Of a stretch of DNA of 64,000 nt, positions 22,407-32,274 are shown piece by piece; position 1 is the first letter of the stretch, and the number at the start of each line of letters is the position of its first letter. The notes below the pieces were generated by a model. The model had not been told where the DNA came from and did no database searches. It saw nothing but the letters and a program-made list of their open reading frames with translations. The stretch covers positions 124,001-188,000 of the forward strand of contig NZ_PYAS01000016.1 in the NCBI RefSeq assembly GCF_003014695.1, given 5' to 3'. This DNA is from Dyadobacter jiangsuensis. GTDB taxonomy: Bacteria > Bacteroidota > Bacteroidia > Cytophagales > Spirosomataceae. A program made the position numbers and the translations under genes.

Positions 22407-25400
22407 TTATTGATTATTCAAATGGAGTAACTGGATCACGGCTTCATTGTAGCTGCCCAGCGCATTCACATATTCGCTTCTGATGGCAATGGATTGCCCT
22501 GCGAGAATCACCCATTGCAGGTAATCGATTTCTCCGGACACAAACTGGCGGTCGGCGACGGTGATGATCGTCTCGGCGTTCGGCAGGCCTTGCTGTTCAT
22601 AATAGCGCAGGTTCTCCGCAAACTTCCGGACCTGCTCCTGCGCATTGCGCCACTCCGAGCGCAGCCGTTGCCCGGTAAGCTCAGTATCGTTCTGCGCACG
22701 CATCCATTCTATCCGGGCCGCAGCAATTTGCGCGGTATGGGCCTTGAAAAAGATCGGGATATTGACCCCAAGGCCGTAGTAACCAAAGCGGTCTTTGCCC
22801 GTCAGGTTCACTTCTGTCCCGTTGAGCAGCTGCGTTCCGCGGAGACTCTGGTTGTTATAGGCCGCCGAAAACTCGGGAAGCATTCTGGCTTTCTCGGTCC
22901 GGTAACGAAAGTACGCCGACTCTGTAAGCTGCCTGCCGATCTCGATCTGCGGCAAATCCTGCACCCCGTCCAACCCCGGCAGATTCAGCACCGCAATGCG
23001 TGGCGTGCTCCATTGCGGAGTATAGGCCAATGAATCCTGCAACCAGAAATTGAACCGTTCGAGCACGATACCGAGGTCGTTTCGCACGAGGTTGAGCTGG
23101 TTGGCGATCTGCTGCTTCTGAGAGCTGGCAGCGGTTTTTTCAAGTACGTTGGATGCCCCACGCTCGAAGCGGAGATTGGATTTGCTTTCAAAACCGGTGA
23201 AAATACTGTCGGCATAGATCAGCAGCTGTTCGCGCTCTTTCAATACCGCGTATTCATAAAAAACCTGTCGCACGCCCGTACGAACTTCCTGCTCGCTGAG
23301 TCTCGTCCTGGCCTGCGCTGCTAGGTAATCGGCCTCGCGGGCTTTACGCTGGTTGGTGTACACGGAAGGGAACGCGATCGTCTGCGTAATACCGATCCGT
23401 GTATCGTTATTGGGGCTGTTGAATTTGCCGTAATCGGCGCTGATACCCGTTTTAGCAATATCGTACGCGCTGCCTCTCAGCTTATCCGCGGCATGCTCGC
23501 TCAGCCGGCTGCCTTTGATACTCCGGTTGTGCGCCAATGCTTTTTGTACCGCTTCATCGAGGCTCACGGAGCTGTTCTGGGCTTGCGCCATGTTCGCAAA
23601 TACCAGCAAGAGCGCCATTACAGCGGCGACACTGCGTGGCTTCATCTCCGATTTATTTTTTGAATTAAACAACAAATACAAAGCCGGTAACACAAACAAT
23701 GTGAGCAATGTAGCCGTCACCAACCCGCCGATCACCACGGTAGCCAACGGACGCTGTACTTCGGCCCCTGCCCCATTGCTGACCGCCATCGGCAGGAAAC
23801 CGAGCGATGCGACGGCGGCCGTCATCAATACCGGACGTAGGCGGTTGCGTGTGCCGGTCATTACCAGCTCCCATGCGTCGGTAATGAGGCCTTCCTTCTT
23901 GATCCGGTTGAATTCCGAGATCAGCACGATGCCGTTCAGCACAGCCACGCCGAACAACGCGATGAAACCCACACCGGCCGAAATACTGAAAGGCATACCA
24001 CGCATGGCCAATGCGAATACGCCGCCAATGGCCGACAGGGGAATGGCCGTGTAAATGAGCGCGCCATCCTTCACGGACGAGAATGTAAAATACAGCATCA
24101 TAAAAATCAGCAAAAGTGCTACCGGCACCGCGATTCCCAGCCGGGCCTTGGCCTGTTGCAGGTTTTCAAATGCGCCGCCGTAGGTAATGGAATAGCCGCT
24201 CTCGAATTTGATTTTCGCCTCCACCTTCTGCTGCAACTCCTCCACGATCGACTGCACGTCACGTCCCCGCACGTTAAACCCGACGATGATTCGCCGGCGC
24301 GTGTCCTCCCGCTGGATCTGATTCGGCCCTTCGATCTCGCGCACTGCCGCTACCTGGCTGAGCGGTATTTGCAAACCGCCGGGCGTCGATACGAGCAAGT
24401 TCTGTACATCGGCTATGCTTTTACGACCTTCTGCACCTACGCGCACCACGAGGTCGAAACGCTTCTCGCCTTCATAAATCTGCCCGGCGGCCGCCCCGGC
24501 AAATGCTGCATTAATGGTTTTGTTAAGGTCATCGATATTCAAACCATACTTCGCGATCTCGGCGCGGTTGAAATCGATCACGATCTGCGGCATTCCAGTT
24601 ACCTCCTCCACATACCAGTCGGCGGTGCCGTCCACGCGCCGGGCTATCTGGCCGAGCTGGTCCGCATACGCAGCAAGTTTGTTAAGGTCTTCTCCGAATA
24701 TTTTACAAACCACATCCTGTTTCGCACCGGTCATGAGCTCGTTAAACCGCATTTGAACCGGATATTGAAAACCGGTGGTCACGCCGGGTACTACTTCCTG
24801 CGCCGTAGCGGCCATTTTGGTCGCCAGTTCGGGGAAGGTTTTGGCATTGGTCCACTCCGATTTGTCTTTCAAAACGATGATCATATCCCCGCCCTCGATC
24901 GGCATAGGATCCGTAGGGATTTCGGCACTGCCTATGCGCGACGCTACCTTGATCACTTCCGGGTAGTCCTTTTTCAAACGGTCGGAAATGCGGTTGATCG
25001 CGTCGATGGTGGTACTGAGGTTGGTACCCACCAGAAGACGCGTCTCGGTAGCAAAGTCCCCTTCTTCGAGCTGCGGGATAAATTCTCCGCCCATTTGACT
25101 GAAAATCAGCACCGCGCCGCCGAAGAGCACAAATGCACCCGCTACCATCGTGCGCTTGAAGCGCAAGGCACGCGCGAGTAACCGCTCGTACGCGCGCTCG
25201 ATCTTCTCCATGATCCGGTCGGACCAGTTGGGCGTGTGGCTGATCTTCTTGCTGATCAGCAGCGAGCTGATCATGGGTACATAGGTAAGCGACAAGATGA
25301 ATGCACCCAGGATCGCGAATGCGACGGTCTGAGCCATCGGCTTGAACATCTTCCCTTCGATGCCCGACAAGGACAGAATCGGCAAATACACGATGAGAAT

Positions 25401-26765
25401 GATAATCTGCCCGAACACCGCGGCATTCATCATCCGGCTGGCCGAGCCCGATACTTCATCGTTCATCTGCCGTTGGTTAAGACTGCCGATACCCGCATAT
25501 TTAGGGGAAATATGCAAATGGTGCAGGATAGCTTCCACGATGATCACCGCGCCATCGACGATCAACCCGAAATCGAGCGCACCAAGGCTCATCAGGTTGC
25601 CGCTCACCCCGAACAGGTTCATCATCGCCACGGCAAAAAGCATCGAAAGCGGAATCACCGACGCCACGATGAAACCGGCCCTCAAATTTCCCAAAAACAA
25701 CACCAGCACGATCACAACGATCACCGCGCCTTCGAGGAGGTTATGCTCGACGGTACCGATGGCGTTATTCACCATTTTGGTACGGTCGAGAAAAGGCTCA
25801 ATTTCAAGACCTTCGGGCAATGTCTTGCTGATCTCGGCAATGCGCGCCTTCACATTACCGATCACTTCTGAAGAATTCCCGCCTTTGAGCATCATTACGA
25901 TCCCCCCGGCCACTTCTCCGTAACCGGCCATCGTAAGCGCACCGTAACGGATCGCAGGCGCAAAACGTACCTGTGCCACGTGGCTCACCAGCACGGGTAC
26001 TCCGGCTCGATTGGCAACGACAATATGGTTAATGTCCTCGATCGAACCGGCCAAGCCCAGGCTGCGGATGTAAAGCACGGTCGGGCCTTTTTCGATGTAA
26101 GCGCCGCCCGTATTCTGGTTATTGCGGCTGAGGGCCGTGAGCACGTCGGTAATGGTGAGCCCCATCGCTTTCAGCCCCGAGGGGTCCACGGCCACTTCGT
26201 ATTGTTTCAGCTCACCGCCAAATGTGGAGACATCCGCCACGCCGGGTGTACCTAGCAATTGCCTGCGGATGAGCCAGTCTTGCGTGGTACGCAAGTCGGC
26301 AAGCGAGTATTTTTTTTCAAAACCCTTTTTAGGTTTGACAACGTATTGATAAATCTCTCCAAGCCCGGTTGTGACGGGCGCCAGCTCGGGTTTGCCGGCT
26401 GTTTCGGGCATATCCACCTGTGAAAGGCGCTCGGTAACCTGCTGGCGCGCCCAGTAGATGTCCGAGTCGTCGTCGAAAACGATGGAAACGAGCGAAAGTC
26501 CGAAGCGCGACATGCTTCGGCTTTCTTTAAGGCCCGGAATATTCGCCGTGGCCTGTTCGATCGGGAAAGTAATGAGCCGCTCCACGTCCTCGGTACCGAG
26601 TGACGGCGCGGTGGTGATGATCTGCACCTGGTTATTGGTGATGTCGGGAACGGCATCGATAGGCAACCGCGTCGACTCATAGGTACCGTAGGCAACCCAC
26701 AGCAGCATGAATATCCCGATCACCAGCTTGTTCTCCACAGAGAACCTGATGATTCTGTTCAGCAT
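22407..26765 (-). CDS. CusA/CzcA-type RND metal efflux pump fused to a TolC-like domain
   Basis: 1452 aa. Residues 1 to about 1035 are a complete heavy-metal RND permease (RFSVENKLVIGIFMLLWVAYG; TM4 proton-relay Asp in SLGALDFGLIVDGAVIIVEA; Met/Glu-rich periplasmic loops). Residues from about 1060 to the end are a TolC/OEP domain (SLDEAVQKALAHNRSIKG). At the joint, from Met1041 (codon at 23645-23643), there is a basic-hydrophobic stretch MKPRSVAAVMALLLVFANMA ending AQAQ that looks like a normal Sec signal peptide. Monovalent (Cu/Ag) or divalent metal export is likely; the exact metal is unknown. Confidence 0.94.
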   Translation of the reverse strand: MLNRIIRFSVENKLVIGIFMLLWVAYGTYESTRLPIDAVPDITNNQVQIITTAPSLGTEDVERLITFPIEQATANIPGLKESRSMSRFGLSLVSIVFDDDSDIYWARQQVTERLSQVDMPETAGKPELAPVTTGLGEIYQYVVKPKKGFEKKYSLADLRTTQDWLIRRQLLGTPGVADVSTFGGELKQYEVAVDPSGLKAMGLTITDVLTALSRNNQNTGGAYIEKGPTVLYIRSLGLAGSIEDINHIVVANRAGVPVLVSHVAQVRFAPAIRYGALTMAGYGEVAGGIVMMLKGGNSSEVIGNVKARIAEISKTLPEGLEIEPFLDRTKMVNNAIGTVEHNLLEGAVIVVIVLVLFLGNLRAGFIVASVIPLSMLFAVAMMNLFGVSGNLMSLGALDFGLIVDGAVIIVEAILHHLHISPKYAGIGSLNQRQMNDEVSGSASRMMNAAVFGQIIILIVYLPILSLSGIEGKMFKPMAQTVAFAILGAFILSLTYVPMISSLLISKKISHTPNWSDRIMEKIERAYERLLARALRFKRTMVAGAFVLFGGAVLIFSQMGGEFIPQLEEGDFATETRLLVGTNLSTTIDAINRISDRLKKDYPEVIKVASRIGSAEIPTDPMPIEGGDMIIVLKDKSEWTNAKTFPELATKMAATAQEVVPGVTTGFQYPVQMRFNELMTGAKQDVVCKIFGEDLNKLAAYADQLGQIARRVDGTADWYVEEVTGMPQIVIDFNRAEIAKYGLNIDDLNKTINAAFAGAAAGQIYEGEKRFDLVVRVGAEGRKSIADVQNLLVSTPGGLQIPLSQVAAVREIEGPNQIQREDTRRRIIVGFNVRGRDVQSIVEELQQKVEAKIKFESGYSITYGGAFENLQQAKARLGIAVPVALLLIFMMLYFTFSSVKDGALIYTAIPLSAIGGVFALAMRGMPFSISAGVGFIALFGVAVLNGIVLISEFNRIKKEGLITDAWELVMTGTRNRLRPVLMTAAVASLGFLPMAVSNGAGAEVQRPLATVVIGGLVTATLLTLFVLPALYLLFNSKNKSEMKPRSVAAVMALLLVFANMAQAQNSSVSLDEAVQKALAHNRSIKGSRLSEHAADKLRGSAYDIAKTGISADYGKFNSPNNDTRIGITQTIAFPSVYTNQRKAREADYLAAQARTRLSEQEVRTGVRQVFYEYAVLKEREQLLIYADSIFTGFESKSNLRFERGASNVLEKTAASSQKQQIANQLNLVRNDLGIVLERFNFWLQDSLAYTPQWSTPRIAVLNLPGLDGVQDLPQIEIGRQLTESAYFRYRTEKARMLPEFSAAYNNQSLRGTQLLNGTEVNLTGKDRFGYYGLGVNIPIFFKAHTAQIAAARIEWMRAQNDTELTGQRLRSEWRNAQEQVRKFAENLRYYEQQGLPNAETIITVADRQFVSGEIDYLQWVILAGQSIAIRSEYVNALGSYNEAVIQLLHLNNQ

Positions 26766-26859
26766 ATTAGTCGGAAAATAAATACACGTATACGCGCACG
26801 GCTACCTGAGCAGCATGCACGGACATTGCAGGGCGCAACTCGCCCCGGATCTGGTGTAT

Positions 26860-27237
26860 TTATGCCCGCGGAGGACGGAAGAGCGAGCCGAGGACGGTGC
26901 TGTAATCGATCTGCGGTACAGCGGGGCCATATTCGGCCTTGACAGGCAGGTAGACTCTCTTGAATGTAAAAACGGGGGTATTGGGAACGAAGATGAAGTT
27001 GGACGTATGCGCTTCCACCTTTTTAAACGGCAACTGCATGTCCTTATCGTCGTCGTTGTCGTTCAGGTCGTGCCCGAGGTAATGCATGGAGAGGAAATCA
27101 GCGAAGGTGATTTCCCGGTTGAGCGACTGGTGCTCTGCGAAATGTTTGAGAAGCAAAGGAATTTTGTACACCTGGCAGAACGAGGTCGTGTCCAGGATAA
27201 CCATAAATAAAATGATATTTCGCAATAGCCTTCTCAC
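26860..27237 (-). CDS. Small secreted protein upstream of the CusA-like pump
   Basis: 125 aa with an N-terminal hydrophobic signal (NIILFMVILDTTSFCQ). The middle is acidic and His-containing (MHYLGHDLNDNDDDKDMQLPF) and could bind metal. No named family is recognised. It lies 94 bp upstream of the pump on the same strand, which suggests an accessory or metal-sensing role in the efflux operon. Confidence 0.7.
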   Translation of the reverse strand: MRRLLRNIILFMVILDTTSFCQVYKIPLLLKHFAEHQSLNREITFADFLSMHYLGHDLNDNDDDKDMQLPFKKVEAHTSNFIFVPNTPVFTFKRVYLPVKAEYGPAVPQIDYSTVLGSLFRPPRA

Positions 27238-27316
27238 GAAAGTAAAAGTAACTCACCGGTACGTTAAAATCAACCATATGCCGTTTTAAATAGCATACAT
27301 GATTTTCTGACAGTCA

Positions 27317-27348
27317 TAAAAACAACGTGCCGACCATCGGCCGGCACG
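27317..27348 (-). terminator. Terminator for the coiled-coil protein gene
   Basis: On the minus strand CGTGCCGGCC pairs with GGTCGGCACG (one mismatch, 3-nt loop), followed by TTGTTTTTA. It lies just below the stop at 27396. Confidence 0.75.
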
Positions 27349-27395
27349 CATCGCAATCAAAAAGTACAAATTTCTTCAAGGTTATTCACATTTAC

Positions 27396-27854
27396 CTAGC
27401 GGCCGCTTCCGGAGCCTTGCAGAGAAGCCAGTTTGGATTCGTCATCCGCAATTTTTTTCTTCAAAGATTCGATGTTCTTGTTTAGCTTATCAAGGTTCTG
27501 CACTGCCCGGCGCGCACGCTTGGCATCGCGGTGGGCCGAACCCGCACTTTTGTTCGCACGCCGTGCGTGCTTCTTGTCCTGCGGGTTATCGCCAAGCTTT
27601 TCGGCCGCTTGCTTGTTTTCCTCGGCCGATTTGCGGGCTTTCTCCGCGGTAGTCGCTACATCGTCGGTTTTCTGGGCAACCTGATTTTCCAATTTGGCCA
27701 GTTCAAGCTTTCGTTCGTTCAGCCTTTTGCTGACTTCGAGCACTTGCTTCTGGTCTTTCAGCATGTTGATAGAGTCTTTGGACACCACCTGGGCCGATAC
27801 TGACATCGTGATCAGCAAAAATCCCATTACTGCAATTATGTCCTTGATTTTCAT
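27396..27854 (-). CDS. Secreted coiled-coil protein of unknown function
   Basis: 152 aa from MKIKDIIAV; this start gives a clean signal peptide (VMGFLLITMSVSAQ). The mature part is a long Lys/Glu/Ala-rich heptad-like helix (LKDQKQVLEVSKRLNERKLELAKLENQVAQ, then KARKSAEENKQAAEKL) with an Arg/Lys-rich middle and a GSGSGR tail. It probably resides in the periplasm; no enzyme motif is visible. Confidence 0.75.
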   Translation of the reverse strand: MKIKDIIAVMGFLLITMSVSAQVVSKDSINMLKDQKQVLEVSKRLNERKLELAKLENQVAQKTDDVATTAEKARKSAEENKQAAEKLGDNPQDKKHARRANKSAGSAHRDAKRARRAVQNLDKLNKNIESLKKKIADDESKLASLQGSGSGR

Positions 27855-27936
27855 AGTGGTTTTTAATTTAAATAAACAATAGTAACCTATCCCACGCAAA
27901 AACCGTGCCTGGGCGCGTGGCTAAATATAATGTTCC

Positions 27937-27964
27937 CCCCGGAATCAAACAATGATTTTCGGGG
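27937..27964. other. Hairpin in a divergent intergenic region
   Basis: CCCCGGAATCA pairs with TGATTTTCGGGG around AACAA with one bulge. It sits between divergently transcribed genes, so it could be an operator or leader structure. The function is not clear. Confidence 0.35.
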
Positions 27965-28034
27965 TTAATAAATGGCGTTCCCGCCAATGCGGGTCACTCG
28001 TATTATTCATCCAATCATCAACAAATTGAAAAAT

Positions 28035-28844
28035 ATGCTACGCTGGCCCCGCCTCGGGCTCAGTCTGGGGTTAGCTTTCCTGCTTACTTCCTGCGACGAC
28101 CTTTTCCAGTACAATCCCAACGAGGAGACGCTGCTCGACAGGGACAAAGACCTCACCGCCAAGAACATTGCAAAAATAAGCCAGCTTCCCGTTTCCGACA
28201 CCACGCGGTTTATCCTGATGGGCGACAGCCAGCGATGGTACGACGAATGCGAAGAGTTTGTGCGCAGCGCCAATCAGCAGAGGGACATTTCTTTCGTGCT
28301 GCACGCGGGCGATATTTCCGATTTCGGCCTCACCCAGGAATTCAAATGGGTGAACGAGATCATGACCCGCCTCAAATACCCTTATGTGACGGTCATCGGC
28401 AACCACGATATTGTGGCCAACGGCTCGGCTACTTACCGCAAAATGTTTGGCCCGCTCAACTACTCGTTCGCATTCGGGCACGACAGGTTTGTTTTCGTCA
28501 ATACCAACTCCCGCGAGTACGCCTTCGATGGCTCAGTACCCGACATAGCCTGGCTGAAAGCACAGCTGGCCAACAATCCCGCACACCTCAATACGATTGT
28601 CGTAGGCCATGTTCCGCCATTTGATGCGGATTTTGACAAAAACCTTGAAAAACCCTACACCGAGACACTCGCGGGCGCCCCTAACGTAAAATTCACATTG
28701 TACGGCCATCAGCACCGGTTTTATGAAGGCCAGTTTTACGACGATGGCGTGAATTACCATCTCACCACCTCCATGGGTGCGCGCGGCTACATGGTGGTTT
28801 CCACCTGGAAAGGCGGTTACAGTGTTGAACGGGTTAATTTTTGA
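28035..28844 (+). CDS. Calcineurin-type metallophosphoesterase lipoprotein
   Basis: 269 aa from MLRWPRLG; this start yields a lipobox LTSC (Cys20). The metal-site blocks of the family are in order: GDSQRW (first block, with Gln where His is common), HAGDISDFG, VIGNHDI, VGHVPP and YGHQHRFYEG. It is likely an exported phosphomonoesterase or phosphodiesterase anchored to a membrane. It is followed by an outer-membrane-like protein gene 5 bp downstream. Confidence 0.9.
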   Translation: MLRWPRLGLSLGLAFLLTSCDDLFQYNPNEETLLDRDKDLTAKNIAKISQLPVSDTTRFILMGDSQRWYDECEEFVRSANQQRDISFVLHAGDISDFGLTQEFKWVNEIMTRLKYPYVTVIGNHDIVANGSATYRKMFGPLNYSFAFGHDRFVFVNTNSREYAFDGSVPDIAWLKAQLANNPAHLNTIVVGHVPPFDADFDKNLEKPYTETLAGAPNVKFTLYGHQHRFYEGQFYDDGVNYHLTTSMGARGYMVVSTWKGGYSVERVNF

Positions 28845-28849
28845 AAGCC

Positions 28850-29446
28850 ATGAAAAAGTATTTGCTATTAGTGCTCCTATTAGTCGGTATCCGCGGCATG
28901 GCGCAGGAAGTTGGCCTCAGGCCGCGCCGCGCCTGGTACCTGCCCGATCACCTGAAATTGCAGTTTGCCGGAAACATCGGCTTCCTTTCCGGCGGCCCCG
29001 GCTATGTTTCCCGCAACAAAACACTGGAAACCGATCTGCTTTTCGGTTTTTTACCCCAGAAATACGGGGGCGACGCGCTGGTAACCACTACGCTCAAAAC
29101 AACCTATTCGCCCTGGCGCATCGGGTTGCGCGACAGCTACTATATCCGGCCGTTCTCGATCGGGGCTTACATGAGCTACACTTTTGGTCCGCAGTTTGAT
29201 ACCAAATGGCCGTCCTACTACCCTGCCGGCTATTACTGGTGGGCCACGGCTATCCGGCCGGGCGCCTACATCGGGGGAAAAGCCGGGCGAAACGTGGTGC
29301 TCAACAACCGGCGCAGGTCTTTCGAATTGTATTATGAGTTAGGCACTTATGATCTGCTCATTATCAGCTACGTACAAAACAAAAGCTTTCTGAAACTGAA
29401 CGATATCGTGAGCCTTTCTCTGGGCGTGAAATTCGGTTTTGATTAA
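28850..29446 (+). CDS. Predicted beta-barrel outer-membrane protein
   Basis: 198 aa from MKKYLLLVLLLVGIRGMAQ (signal peptide). The rest alternates polar and aromatic residues, with many Tyr/Trp, ends in LSLGVKFGFD and has no long hydrophobic helix. This fits a small eight- to ten-strand barrel. It is paired with the metallophosphoesterase and converges with the PAS sensor gene, with a 4-bp overlap of the ends. Confidence 0.68.
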   Translation: MKKYLLLVLLLVGIRGMAQEVGLRPRRAWYLPDHLKLQFAGNIGFLSGGPGYVSRNKTLETDLLFGFLPQKYGGDALVTTTLKTTYSPWRIGLRDSYYIRPFSIGAYMSYTFGPQFDTKWPSYYPAGYYWWATAIRPGAYIGGKAGRNVVLNNRRRSFELYYELGTYDLLIISYVQNKSFLKLNDIVSLSLGVKFGFD

Positions 29447-32103
29447 ATACGTTCGGTTTTTGAGGAAATATCACGAATGATTTCATCGAGGGAGTATGCC
29501 GAGGTAAGAACGTGGTCGAGCAGCTCGTTTTTCTCGGTATCCGAATGCTGGTAATTGCGGATCAGGTCTATCAGGCCCATCAGCCTCGCAAGCGGTGCGC
29601 GTATCACGTGCGACTGCATCCAGGCGATCTCCTGTAATTTGTGGTTGCGTTCTTCTATTTCACTGATGTAGCGCAGGCGGTCGGTCACGTCGTGGCCGAT
29701 CGCAATCCAGTGCGTATGCACACCACGCACGTCAGCGACAGGCAGCAACGACAGGTTAATGAAAAACTCCTCGCCATCGCGGGTGTAGCGTAACGTGGCG
29801 CCTTTGAGTGCTTCCAGATTGTAAATGGCGTCTTGAAGCCCATCGAAATCATTCCTGGCCGGGCTGAAACCTTTCAGCAGCGCGGGACTTTTACCCACAA
29901 TCTCCTCGGGAGAGTAGCCCGTAATGCGCGTAAATGCCGCATTGACATACAACACTTTGAGGCCCGAAATATCACGAGGATCGGATTCTGCAATGAGCAC
30001 CGCGTCGTTGGTGTTGGTAATCACCGATACCAGCAGTTTCAGCTCGTGCTCTTCCTGCCGCGCCTTGGTAACGTCCCTCAGCACACCGATCATGCGCGTG
30101 GCCTTTCCCAGCGGGTCGCGCCGGATGTAGCCGATCTCTTCCACGTACGCATATTGGCCGTCGGCTTTCAGGAATCGGTAATCGATAATCCACTTTTGCT
30201 GCGCCGGATCGGCGAGCTGCTTTTCGAGACTTGCTCCAACCTGTTCCCTGTCGGAGGCATGCACCCGCTCCGCCCATCGGGCCAATGGGTAATGCGTTTT
30301 TTCCGGTTCGTTCCCGAAAAGCCTGTAAAAGCCATCCCCCCATTCAATATGGTCGCGCACGAGGTCCCAATCGTAAATGGCGTCGTTGGTGGCCATATTC
30401 ACAAATTCGTGCCGCTCGTTCACATTCTGTACGAGCTCGGAGTTCCGGCGGTTCTCAAAAATCACTTTCAGGATCGATGCAACGCGCTCGATTACTTTCA
30501 GCTCGTCTTCGCCCGGTACTGAGATACGATCATAATAGATCGCGAAGGTTGCTATCACTTCACCATCGACAATAACAGGATGTGACCAGCACGCGCGCAA
30601 GTTGTGCGGCAATGCAAGGTGTCGGTAAGTATCCCACCGGGAGTCCGTATTAATATCACTGACAATTACCTGCTGTTTCAAAAAGGCCGCCGTACCGCAC
30701 GAGCCCGCATTCGGCCCTGTCGCCCTGCCGTTTATCGCTTCCACGTAGTCGGCCGGCAGCGAGGGTGATGACAGTGTGTACAGCTTCTGGTTTCTGACAG
30801 CCAGTAAAGAGCATTTCGAATGCGGAAACATCGCCTCCACCCCTCTTACATATTTGTCGAGTACACTCGCCAGCGGTGTCCCCTTCACCGAATTCATTTC
30901 CAGCACAACCTTTTCGAGGTGTTCGAGATTTTCGAGTCGCTTCGTCTCGGTAATGTCGACCATCAGGCCCCTCAGCGTTACGGCCCTGCCGCCTTCCAGG
31001 ATCACAGAAACCACGTCTTTGATCCAAACCAGGCTACCATCAGCTTTGAGCATGCGGTAGTCGAAGGTGTGGTTGCGCAGCTGCTGTGTTTCGCGATGGC
31101 AATACAGGACCGCCTGATCGCGGTCGTCGGGGTGAATATGTCTTTGCCAGAAAGACGAATCCGCGAGCCATTCTTCGGGTGTGTAACCTAACATATGCTG
31201 CACCTGGTCGCTGATGAAGCTAAATTCGAAAGTACCGGCATCCGCTTCCCACACAATGCCGTCGACGGTCTGCACGAGCGATTCGAATTGCCGGTGCGAC
31301 TGCACGAGTTCCTGCTCCACCTTTTTCTGTTCGTCGATATCATGTATAACCCCGTAAATCCGGGTACAAACCCCCTCTACGATTTCGGATTTACCTGTCA
31401 CCCGGATCCATTTTTCAGTTCCGGCACCTGTGATGATCACCAGTTCCAGATCCAGCACTTTACCGGTTGTTATCGTATCCTGCACGGCCTGCATAAAAGC
31501 ATCGCGGTGCTCGCCGGGACGGTAAAATTCCATTGCCGTCAGGAAACCCGGCTGATAATCGGCCGGTACCCCGTGAATTTCCTTCACCACATCCGACCAG
31601 TTGATCACTTCGTTGATCAGATCGGCTTCCCAACTGCCTATGCGCGCAATGCGAAGCGTTTCAGTCAGAAATTTTTCGGAAGTAAAAGGGCTGTGCGTCT
31701 GCCGGGCCATCGTCACCTCGGTTACATCCATCACCGTGCGGAGAATACATATGATGTCACCGGCATCATCCCTGACAGGCGTGTTGGTGGCCAACAGGTA
31801 TTTAACGTCCTGCCGCCCCGCATTGTCCGGCGGCAGAATGTACTTCGTCGCAGGTGACTGGTTAGGAAGGCCGTCCGCGACGACCTTTTCAAGCAAGTTG
31901 TTCCAGGGTGGTACGCGATTGTAGGGATTATTGGGAAACGCCTCGTAAAACCCCTTACCTACCAGTTCGTTACGCTCCATGCGCACCATTTCCAGGTAAG
32001 CATCGTTCACGTCGGTGATCGTAAATTTGGGCAAATCCGGAAGCACCACCATACTTGGCGCCGGGAGAAATTTAAATACCTGACTCAGATAATGGTTGAT
32101 CAT
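29443..32103 (-). CDS. Multi-PAS/GAF sensor protein with HisKA-like end and no ATPase domain
   Basis: 886 aa from MINHYLSQVF; the frame extends to 32154, but this Met begins the first PAS. Order: PAS (FTITDVNDAYLEM), PAS_3 (IGSWEADLINEVINWSD), PAS (VWEADAGTFEFSFISDQVQHMLGYTPEEW), GAF (FPHSKCSLLAVR), PAS (IYDWDLVRDHIEWGDGFYRLFG), PAS (VLYVNAAFTRITGYSPEEIVGKSP), then a HisKA-like H-box SHVIRAPLARLMGLI. The protein stops about 45 residues later with no HATPase_c N, G1 or G2 boxes. It may dimerise with or feed another kinase. It is cytoplasmic, since no TM segment is visible. Confidence 0.88.
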   Translation of the reverse strand: MINHYLSQVFKFLPAPSMVVLPDLPKFTITDVNDAYLEMVRMERNELVGKGFYEAFPNNPYNRVPPWNNLLEKVVADGLPNQSPATKYILPPDNAGRQDVKYLLATNTPVRDDAGDIICILRTVMDVTEVTMARQTHSPFTSEKFLTETLRIARIGSWEADLINEVINWSDVVKEIHGVPADYQPGFLTAMEFYRPGEHRDAFMQAVQDTITTGKVLDLELVIITGAGTEKWIRVTGKSEIVEGVCTRIYGVIHDIDEQKKVEQELVQSHRQFESLVQTVDGIVWEADAGTFEFSFISDQVQHMLGYTPEEWLADSSFWQRHIHPDDRDQAVLYCHRETQQLRNHTFDYRMLKADGSLVWIKDVVSVILEGGRAVTLRGLMVDITETKRLENLEHLEKVVLEMNSVKGTPLASVLDKYVRGVEAMFPHSKCSLLAVRNQKLYTLSSPSLPADYVEAINGRATGPNAGSCGTAAFLKQQVIVSDINTDSRWDTYRHLALPHNLRACWSHPVIVDGEVIATFAIYYDRISVPGEDELKVIERVASILKVIFENRRNSELVQNVNERHEFVNMATNDAIYDWDLVRDHIEWGDGFYRLFGNEPEKTHYPLARWAERVHASDREQVGASLEKQLADPAQQKWIIDYRFLKADGQYAYVEEIGYIRRDPLGKATRMIGVLRDVTKARQEEHELKLLVSVITNTNDAVLIAESDPRDISGLKVLYVNAAFTRITGYSPEEIVGKSPALLKGFSPARNDFDGLQDAIYNLEALKGATLRYTRDGEEFFINLSLLPVADVRGVHTHWIAIGHDVTDRLRYISEIEERNHKLQEIAWMQSHVIRAPLARLMGLIDLIRNYQHSDTEKNELLDHVLTSAYSLDEIIRDISSKTERI

Positions 32104-32274
32104 ATCGTTTGTCGGCCAAAATGACCTGATGCACAGTTTCCCTAACGATGGCAAATAAACGTTAACCTCAATTCTCTCCTACCTAAAAGCCTGTTATTCG
32201 TACAATTTAAAGATATTTTCGGCGAAAAGCGGCAATATAATCACTATATTGGGATTGAAGCCTTAAATATGTTT

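Noticed and set aside
24156..25181. 341-aa plus-strand open frame inside the CusA-like gene
   Set aside because: It is fully antisense to conserved RND sequence, with His/Arg-rich composition typical of shadow frames.
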